Of a stretch of 64,000 bases of DNA, positions 55,866-64,000 are shown in pieces. This stretch comes from Lumbricus rubellus (taxonomy: Eukaryota > Annelida > Clitellata > Crassiclitellata > Lumbricidae), in NCBI GenBank assembly GCA_945859605.1, contig OX243811.1, positions 53,899,613 through 53,963,612 on the forward strand. The letters are read 5' to 3'. The position numbers and the translations under genes were made by a program. The notes beneath the pieces are model-generated. The model was not told where the DNA came from and searched no databases. It was given only the letters and a program-made list of their open reading frames with translations. Position 1 is the stretch's first letter. The number at the start of each line of letters is the position of its first letter.

Positions 55866-55940
55866 ACCATGGTGAATGTCCATGGTGAATGACCATGGTA
55901 AATGACCATGGTGAATGACCATGGTAGTGAATGACTATGG
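55866..55940. repeat. Tandem repeat of CCATGG palindrome
   Basis: Five to six units of about 15 bp, GACCATGGTGAAT and variants, each centred on CCATGG. Confidence 0.85.
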
Positions 55941-56290
55941 TGGTCATATATAATGATGGCTCCATTCTCATTGTCTGCATCAATGCACTGGCTCCCAATG
56001 CGTTTCTAGTCAGACAGAAAACCTCATTTATGCTCGCAGATGCACTTCTGGGATTGTCTGCAGACAAGAAGAGCGTGTGTGCACCATTGACCACCGCCTA
56101 CACCACCACCGCTGCTGCCGACGTCCATGTTTTGGTAATCGTAATAAGAAATTTATGTAGCGCCTCGCCTGGAGAGTCTCCTCAGAGGTGAGGCTGCAAC
56201 GTCGTGTGAAATGCATGCATGCGCGTGTGTGCAAGCTTATAAATTATGTGGACTTTTATGAAGCGCATTTTAGGAATTCTTAGTTTTCAG

Positions 56291-56629
56291 CATCAACCGA
56301 ATCAGCAGCTGAACGCATTATTTTCCAACAGCAGCTGCAGCATTCACCACCATCATCAGCACTACCATCACCACCATCATCATCACCAGCATCAGCAGCA
56401 GCATCTAGCGTCCGCCTTCTTGCCATCAGTGGTTGCCATGGCAACGATCGTGCCGCGGGAGTCGTTGGGACTGCATCACGTGGATGGATATCTGTCGCTT
56501 TCTGATTATTCAAATTATCCTTTTAAAGATGATGGAATGCCAAGAGGGCGCAACGGAAACTTGGCTGTACAGTATAAAACAGTTGCCTATATTATCTGCT
56601 TGCAGTATTGGCGCTCATGCCATGCATGA
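56291..56629 (+). CDS. Candidate His-rich exon
   Basis: An acceptor-like GAATTCTTAGTTTTCAG is followed by an open frame HQPNQQLNALFSNSSC, a His/Gln-rich run of about 25 residues, then non-repetitive LASAFLPSVVAMATIVPRES and LSLSDYSNYPFKDDGMPRGR, ending at TGA 56627-56629. The non-repetitive tail makes coding plausible, as in His-rich transcription factors or channels, but no domain is recognised. The minus strand is also open across the CAT/GAT repeat. Weak. Confidence 0.27.
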   Translation, partial: HQPNQQLNALFSNSSCSIHHHHQHYHHHHHHHQHQQQHLASAFLPSVVAMATIVPRESLGLHHVDGYLSLSDYSNYPFKDDGMPRGRNGNLAVQYKTVAYIICLQYWRSCHA

Positions 56630-57202
56630 TGCTTTTCATGCAAATACTGACGATGATGCTGCTGCTGATGATGATGAAGATGATGATGGTGCGGAGGATT
56701 CATGCAGACACCATGGCTTAGCCACTTGTGTGGTAAATTTCTAAATCCTGTCTCACGTGACGTTGGTGAAAAGTACTGCGTCGAAAATGGAGAAATTTCG
56801 CATAATTTAGGTGTAAAGAGCAGCACTGTATACTATGGAATATGACTGTAATATTATTATTTGATTATTTGTTGTTGTCAATATAAATATTTATGTGATA
56901 TGTCGCTTTGTCGTCTGTTTGAAGGAATGCCAATTGACCGCATATTATCATACCAGCTGCGCAGAACTGGCGTGCTAAAATATGCATGGAAACTGAGACA
57001 ATAGAAGTCGAAGACTACACTGAAAGGACAATACAAAACCTAGACATGAGAAACGCAATGTACTCGCCCAACAATGATGACGTCATTCATTTTCATAAAA
57101 CGCCGCAAAAGTCTAAAGCTGGAAATATACAATATACCTGTTGTTTCTTCAGATAATATTGTAATGATGAGTTCCCGGTAGTGGCATTGATAATGATGAC
57201 AA

Positions 57203-57540
<338 letters not shown>

Positions 57541-57959
57541 TTGATGATGGCAATGAATGTAGTGATGTGCAGTTTTTTACACTCACCTCAGCAGCAGCAG
57601 CAGCAGCATCTATCGATTGTGCTGATATCAAGAGATGCCGTTGTCTTGAAGACTAACTTGATCAAAATGTCCATCTCTATTCTCTGCGCTCTCATTGATT
57701 AAACTTGACGACTGCAGGGACTTGTGAGGACGTTCTTAGATTGCATTATCAAAATGGTCAGGCATACAGACAGATGCACACGTCCATACATACACACATA
57801 CATGCATATATACACACATATATACATACACATACATACATACGTAGGCCTATGTACAATATGTATGTACAATCTTGTACATGTGTTGTACATGTGTTAG
57901 GCCTAATAGAAAATGCCATTGATTATAAGTTTTTAGTGAATGTCTTTATCGCATGAACT

Positions 57960-58880
57960 AAATTAAAGATATTGGCATTACACAGGGTGAGAATTGCCGG
58001 GGGGTTGGGGAGGGGGGGTTCAACCCCCCAGTCTTTCTTAGAGCCCCATGTTAAAGTATGTTTTTCATACCCCAATTTCAAGTTTATCATAGGCCAACCC
58101 CCAGTTATTTTTCCACAATTCTCATACTAGCATTACAATTAAGGCTAAACATTGGCCCACATGGAACATCTGCCCATGCATGAAAAGCTAGCTACGCCAC
58201 TGCCTTCTGAAGCAAGGTTGCATGTTTTACATGTGAAACAAACATTTGCGGTAGCGTTTGAGGAAAGAACTGAACGTGCACACTGCTGACCACACGATCT
58301 AATCCCTCCCATAGAGTTGATGCCTTTGCCAAAATACATTTTAGTATGATAATCTTGTATGATTTTGCATAAATGTTTCTAATATTTATTTCTTCTGTAA
58401 ACTGCCGTTCGTGTGCTGGTCTAGTCTAATAAGGAGTATTTATAATTCTTGCAGGGTGATTATTCCGAGGCGCACTGCAGAGGTAGACGTCCATTATGTA
58501 ATGGATGTGTAGAGTCTGCGTCGATGATGTCTTTAATGCAATAAAATCCGTAAAAGACGAAGTGATTGTTTCTTATCCATCTGTTCTACAATCCGTAGCC
58601 TACTCACCGGACGAACAGCAGAGATATTACAGATGTATGCCATGAGGTTAAATGCAACGCCATGCACCTAAATTTCATATTTATTTACAACATGATTTTT
58701 AACAGTTGATGATCTCTAATCTAATCTATTGAAAGATCTAATCTAATCTAATCCGATTACTTCTATAGCGCCTTTATAATTATATCCAATACATCACTTG
58801 TTGTCCGTCGTTAGACGTGCAGTCTATAGCGATGTGATGGCATTTAGTATAGACTCTAATTTAATGTAAGCCTTTAACAG
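57960..58880. other. Intergenic DNA with hAT-like ends
   Basis: AAAAGCTAGCTACGCCACTG (58183-58202) reads CAGTGGCGTAGCTAGC on the minus strand, a common hAT terminus. A G-run near 57999-58020 could belong to the other end, but no target duplication was found. No gene. Confidence 0.35.
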
Positions 58881-58883
58881 CCA

Positions 58884-59120
58884 GTGCATGGGAGCGGTGG
58901 TGTAGTGGTGGCGTCGATGCCATGGAGCCAGAAGGTTCAAGGTTCGAATCCACCTCAAGTCGCCGCGTAGGGACCTTTGGCAAGTCCTTCACTCACAATT
59001 TCTCAGCGCTTCGGCGTGAAACTCCGATGCAATGTCTGCGCTACATTCGGGAGCGCCTCTGAGTAGTGATAACTTGAAGGGGCGCTATAACATTGTCAAG
59101 TGTACATACAAACAAACAAA
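58884..59120 (+). mobile_element. tRNA-derived SINE, copy 6
   Basis: Well preserved: GGTGGTGTAGTGGTGGCGTC (A-box), GGTTCGAATCC (B-box, 58941-58951), GGCAAGTCCTTCACTCACAA, GGGAGCGCCTCTGAGTAG, TTGAAGGGGCGCTATAACA, (CAAA)n tail. Very close to copy 2. Confidence 0.9.
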
Positions 59121-59385
59121 GTCTGTAACTGTAATCGAATGACTTAGAAATTATAGGCTACGTATTTGAAACGCAATACGTAGAGCCCATGCATGTGTGA
59201 GCTCAGCATGCTTGAGACACCATATTATATATATAAAAAGAAGAATAGTCTACACGATGCGCTTTGTCCTTTAGCTGTTTTTGACCATCATTACGATGAG
59301 TAAATAGAATGTTGCATCTCGACTAGGAGCACCACCACCACCATCGACAGCAGCTGCTGTAGCCGACTGCATCATTGGCAATACC

Positions 59386-59721
59386 ATGGCAGGTCATCGT
59401 CTTCGTCGTTCAAATTTCCTCCTCCTCCTCCTCGTCCTCCTCCTCCTCACGCGTCGCCGCTGGTTTGTCTTTGCGTCGCTAGATGTCTGGCTGGTGCATC
59501 TTCCGTCGTCGTATTGTTTACTGTTGAAGCACGCAATCTCATTAAGCTTAATGGCTTCCACGGCTTGCTTTGCAATTGCCCGCCTCCCAATTACCAGACC
59601 AACAGCATCAGCAGCAACGGCAACAGCATCAGCAGCAGCAGCAGCCGTGGCTGTGGTAGCTTCAGCAGCAGCAGACATGCACTGCAGCCACCAACCAACA
59701 GATGAAAGCACGATTTATTAG
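59386..59721 (+). CDS. Doubtful ORF with leader-like start
   Basis: A 111-codon frame starting MAGHRLRRSNFLLLLLVLLL looks like a signal peptide, but (CTC)n DNA creates it. The rest is Leu/Ala-rich over a (GCA)n repeat. The overlapping plus frame and the minus strand are also open. I do not favour it as a gene. Confidence 0.15.
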   Translation: MAGHRLRRSNFLLLLLVLLLLTRRRWFVFASLDVWLVHLPSSYCLLLKHAISLSLMASTACFAIARLPITRPTASAATATASAAAAAVAVVASAAADMHCSHQPTDESTIY

Positions 59722-59849
59722 CTCACTAATGGTCAGCTCGTCCGCATCCTCCTCTTCCCTTCCTCTTGCTCCCACTACGTCTACCTCGCCCACTCTTTGT
59801 CCGTCCATCCCTGCTGCAGGGTATACGCATCGCTCGCTCGCTCTCTCCT

Positions 59850-60128
59850 TCTTCTGTCTCTGTCTGTTGCTTCCTCTGCATCTCACGTGTCCATTTCTCT
59901 GTATCTTCCTGTCTCTTTCTGTCTCTTTCTGTCTCTTTCTGTCTCTTTCTGTCTGTTCTTGTCTCTTTGTCTCTCTATCTCTGTTTATGCCTCACGTGTA
60001 TATTTCTCTGTCTCTTTCTGTCTCTTTCTGCCTCTTTCTGTCTGTCCTTGTCTCTTTGTCTCTCTATATCTGTTTATGTCTCTGTCTCTGTCTCTGTCTC
60101 TGTGGGTGCGTTTCTCTCAATGCTTGAA

Positions 60129-60160
<32 letters not shown>
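59850..60160. repeat. CTCTTTCTGT/CTGT microsatellite
   Basis: (TCTCTTTCTG)n and (TCTG)n mixture. Leu/Ser/Cys frames are artefacts. Confidence 0.9.
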
Positions 60161-60161
<1 letters not shown>

Positions 60162-61114
60162 TCATCTCTTTTTTTGTTGATTCCTCTGATCACGTGTCTA
60201 TTTTTTTTATATTAGTCTATTTATAATAATCTTTCTTCCTATAATTTGCAATCTTCCATCGTTTGTCGTTCTCCTTTTTCTGTCCTCCCACCTAGGTGTA
60301 TGTTTCTCCATGGCATACATGTGCATTAAAAATTTAAACATGTCAACAAAAATGCAGTGGCACGTATACAGCACACAAGTATAAAAATTGCGGGGAGGGG
60401 TAATGGGGGTTGGTATATGATTCGCGTGGAGATGGGGTGTGAAAGCAGACTTTACTATGGTGCCGTAAGAGAGACTGGGAAGGTTGAATACCCTCAATCC
60501 CTTGCCAATTCTCACCCTGCAACACACACCCACACTCACACACCGTGTGCATGAATACACGCATGCAAGCATAGGTATAATTATATGCAAACGCCTGCAT
60601 ATGTGCAGACATCCATGCACTGGCGGAAACCTAGGGGGGGACAGCGGGGGACGGTCCCCCCCCAATAAAGACGTTGGGAAGGACGGCCCATGCATTTGTC
60701 CCCCCCAATGTTCAAGCGTTAGGACATGTACACAATCTTCAGTAGTGAACTAGAGAGAAAAAATGTTTAGCAGATGAAGTAAATATTTATAATGATATGA
60801 ATTCCAGAGCAATCCAGGCTCTAACCAACAGTTATTAAGTCCAACGTTGGGTAGTTTGCGAACATTATACTGTATAAATAAGACACCTCTTTTAACATGT
60901 TACCAATTATTACAAAAGCCTTGCTAACACCCAACGTCACAATTTCACAATGTCATCGGGTTTCTGCTACATTCAATTCAGCTTCTCTTCAGGCTCAAAT
61001 CAGCGTCATGTTCAACATTAGAAGTAATATGGAAAGCAAATACGTAAGTAAGTATGTATTTTGTTTATTATTGCTCTTGAAAACGAACAATGGGATATAG
61101 AACATCAGTGGGTC

Positions 61115-62168
61115 CATGGGCGGAGTTTATTACGGGTTAAGGGGGCTCAAACCCATCAAGAAGGCCCAGATTCGGGTCTGTCACAAGGAAAATGGTATAG
61201 TTTCCGAGGTTAGCCCCCAAGAAACTTTCACGAATGAAATTTGAATCCGATGATTAACACTTTTTTGCCCGGGAAAATAGCATGGTTGTTGTGAGACTTC
61301 AATTAAAGTCGTTGACTAAAACGGGTGTGTCCGGAACGTTAGTCTGGTTTCATGAGATTTCTACTAAACTCGACGTGTGTAAGGAAAAAGAATGGATTTT
61401 ATGAGATTTCAACCCGATGACTAAGAAAAGGTCAACACAATTTTTTGCCCGAAAAAAATATGGTTTTTGTGAGATTTAAACTAAACTCGATGTGCAAAAA
61501 ATACGTTTACGCAAAAATAGTATGGTTTTTATGAGAATATAAAAAATTTCTATGACTAAAAAAGGTGTTTACGGAAACATTATGGTTAATTGAGATTTCA
61601 ATTAAACTCAATGACTAAAAAAGGTGTTTACGCGAAAGAGTATAGTTTTATGAGATTTTAATTAAATTCGATGAGTTGATGACTAAGAAAAGGTGTCTAC
61701 GGAAAATAGTATGGATCTATGTTATTTCAATTAAACTATATGACTGAAAAAGGTGTTTACGGATTAAATTATGGTTTTATTATATTTCGATTAAACTCGG
61801 TCACTAAAAAGGTGTTTACGCAAAATAGTATGGTTTTTATGAGATTTCAATTAAACTCAATGACTAAAAAAGGTGTTTACGGAAAATGTATGGATCTATG
61901 ATATTTAATTAAACTAGATGATTAAAAAAGATTATTACGGAAAATATTAGGGTTTTATGATATTTCAAATAAACTAAATGACTTTAAAAAGGTGTTTACG
62001 CAAGCTAGTATGGTTTTTTAATTAGATTTCAATTAAACTCGATGACTAAAAAGCTCATTAACTTTTGAATCGAGAAAAAAATTCCGGCGCTGCTCAATCT
62101 GGACCAAGTCTCCGCCTCACATCCAAACTTTTTTAGCCCCCAAGAATGGAAACCAAACTCCGCCCACG
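61115..62168. mobile_element. Inner hAT-like element with minisatellite
   Basis: Ends CATGGGCGGAGTTT and, reversed, CGTGGGCGGAGTTT. The flanks AGTGGGTC / ATTTGGTC match at 6 of 8 positions, a possible eroded target duplication. Most of the interior is the tandem array. Non-coding. Confidence 0.5.
61290..62065. repeat. Roughly 60-bp minisatellite
   Basis: About a dozen diverged copies containing GACTAAAAAAGGTGTTTACG, AATAGTATGGTTTTTATGAG and ATTTCAATTAAACTCGATG. Copies differ by substitutions and short indels. Confidence 0.9.
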
Positions 62169-62989
62169 ATTTGGTCTCTTGAACGGATTTAGGCTATGCA
62201 TTATGAGAGTTGGCAGGGCTTTTAAACGTGCAAGTTCACATACAAGTGTTGATTTAAAAAAGGCAGTTATACTGGTCTTGGAGAGTTGTATAATAACATC
62301 CTCGCAGCTAAAAATAGTTTCAAAAAATCCATTGTCATCTTATTGGCAGTTATTTACTAGGGAAGATCGAATGGTTGAGAAAGAGTCATGCAGTTCTGAA
62401 ACTTCCGTTGAAATGCTCTGATAGCAGATATAATATTATAGACATGAGTATGGTTTCATTTCTATCAGTGTTTACTTTCCAGTCTTTCTATTAAACAAAA
62501 TTTGCATATAAAAAATTAACGCAAAGAATTTAGTCATGAATTTGAGTAAAAAATCAGTACATTGCATGTTTTTATATATATATATATCGTTGATTTATCG
62601 CATTACAGAGGTGACTATGTTAAATGCTTCGAATGTTTTTTGCAAAGCAATTGTGTGAAATTTGGCACATTCCGTCGTTATATAAATTCATAATATAAAC
62701 TTTAAAAAGGTGTCTAATGCAACCTTCACTCCGATCGTGTTCAATGACAAATTACAGTCTGAATTACTTCTATCGGGACTGAGAAAATGGATCATTTTTT
62801 ATTTTTTATGACAGCTAAAATGCTACAATTACAATGTAGATGTGAATATTAAAAAACAGCCTTCCTTCACCCATCCCAACTCGGAGCTTCGCGCTTCAGC
62901 GATCGTCCTTCAGCCGCTCGTCCGTCCCCCCCAAAGTTCGGACCAGGTTTCCGCCCCTGCATCCATGGCATCGGTACATGCATGATCAA

Positions 62990-63490
62990 GCCACCTATGG
63001 GTCTCACCCGAGAACTGAGGAGCAGCGATACTTCTGCCTTTCTCTCCCCCCCTACTCCCCATGCAGTTAATTATTTCAGTGGGTGCATTACAGTTGCAGG
63101 TTATAAGCTTAATTCGTCGCTTTAATGTCTTGTATCGTTCATCTAAGGCACGTCGATGACTTTAACAGCTGATTGCACATTGTCATCAAGACTAATGCGC
63201 GCACGCACAGACACACACACACACAAACATACACAAACATACACAAGGACAAACACGCGCATAATATTATACTGCACACACAAGCACACACTGTGAGTCT
63301 GTGGCACACAAAACTGCACATGACAAAGTCATGACATACACACACAAACACACTCACATGCATGCACACTCGCATGTAGTGCCCAGAATTGTATGTGCAG
63401 CCATGTACAGGCCTATTATGCGTGGTCATAAATGTGCTGTAAATGAAAGAGACGCCTATAATAGTTGTGATTATGTACATATCCTCTCTC
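62990..63490. other. Intergenic DNA with CA repeats
   Basis: Degenerate (CA)n at 63200-63370. No gene. Confidence 0.5.
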
Positions 63491-63494
63491 TATA

Positions 63495-63765
63495 TTATAT
63501 ATATATATATGTATATATATGCATATATATATATATATTAAATATATATATATATTATATATATAGCCTATACTCAAGCATCAATCGCTAAGATGAAATG
63601 CTGGCGACACTAAAGATGAACGAACGATCCATGTAATATGCATGCAATGTACTATAGCATGCATATATATATTATATATATATACATTATGCATTCATAT
63701 ATGCCGGTGAATGTATACATAAAGTAGATTTTCATATATATCTATATATATATATATATTTAGGC
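63495..63765. repeat. AT microsatellites
   Basis: Several (AT)n/(TATATA) runs. Confidence 0.85.
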
Positions 63766-63905
63766 CCATAAGGCCCCATATACAATATTATATATCATAA
63801 TCCTGATTGTGTCGGAACTTATCCTCCATGTTTTGCGTCCATCCGTTCGCATATACACGCGGCCTATCTGTTTGATTTGCAAATGGATTGACCTGCTGCT
63901 GTCGC

Positions 63906-64000
63906 CTCCTCCTCCTCCTCCTCCTCCTCCTCCTCCTCCTCATCCATCTTTCCTTCCTCTTCTTCTTCTTCCTCCTCCTCGTCGTCGTCGTCATCGTAGT
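63906..64000. repeat. CTC and TCG trinucleotide repeats
   Basis: (CTC)n, then CTT and (GTC)n to the window end. The poly-Arg frame on the minus strand is probably an artefact, though it runs off the window. Confidence 0.85.

Larger units (their letters stand above)
60618..62959. mobile_element. 2.3-kb hAT element with nested insert
   Basis: Terminal repeats CACTGGCGGAAACCT on the left and CAGGGGCGGAAACCT (reverse strand) on the right, subterminal G/C runs, and a perfect 8-bp target duplication CATCCATG (60610-60617, 62960-62967). No intact transposase. It contains the inner element at 61115-62168. Interior open frames are short. Confidence 0.8.

Noticed and set aside
59394..59711. Minus-strand Ala/Arg-rich frame
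   Set aside because: Created by (GCA)n and (CTC)n repeats. Three overlapping frames are open, so none is preferred.

Overview
The window is metazoan nuclear DNA: AT-rich, intron-containing, dense in microsatellites and transposon relics, with one 200-base assembly gap (28801-29000) inside a CT repeat. The only complete gene I recognise is a HOIL-1/RBCK1-type RBR E3 ligase with clean GT-AG introns. The organism cannot be named from sequence alone. Heavy (TACA)n, (CTGT)n, (GAT)n and (GA)n repeats, tRNA-derived SINEs, several hAT, Tc1/mariner and Helitron elements and a strong excess of the palindrome TAGGCCTA suggest a marine invertebrate. A deuterostome such as an echinoderm is a guess.

Layout. 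1-6 kb: pyrimidine-rich low-complexity DNA, CTG/CAG tracts (one may be a poly-Gln terminal exon on the minus strand), then AT-rich DNA. 6.4-7.6 kb: a Tc1/mariner-type element whose two ends are mirror images. 8.06-8.63 kb: a fold-back repeat. 9.99-10.76 kb: a non-autonomous hAT. 11-24 kb: microsatellites, three SINEs, LINE 3' ends, and a possible first exon (12.5 kb). 24.5-24.64 kb (minus): first coding exon of an unidentified secreted acidic protein. 25.95-27.17 kb: a second Tc1/mariner relic. 27.7-29.0 kb: a 0.6 kb (TACA)n array, then the gap. 29.5-33 kb: CpG-rich patch and repeat remnants.

33.15-42.97 kb (minus): the RBCK1 gene, ten coding exons joining in frame to 622 codons: N-terminal helix, UBL, low-complexity linker, NZF zinc finger, RING1-IBR-RING2. 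Its introns carry a Helitron, an RTE-type LINE end, two very small TTAA-flanked MITEs and, directly at the exon 1 splice donor, about 19 copies of a 32-bp repeat, each carrying a copy of that donor.

43-47 kb: a SINE split by a hAT (perfect 8-bp target duplication), another hAT, and a 5'-truncated RTE-type LINE with a 12-bp target duplication. 48.81-53.73 kb (minus): a young LTR retrotransposon with nearly identical LTRs and one intact 788-codon Gag-protease ORF, but no reverse transcriptase or integrase. 54-64 kb: purine/pyrimidine tracts, a (GAT)n array, a His-rich candidate exon, a SINE, and a 2.3-kb hAT with a second hAT-like element and a roughly 60-bp tandem array nested inside it.

The host gene acts on its own in the linear-ubiquitin pathway. 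The other elements relate as parasites and hosts: SINE 3' tails match the tail of a LINE fragment in the same window, and the LTR element must depend on polymerase and integrase from elsewhere.
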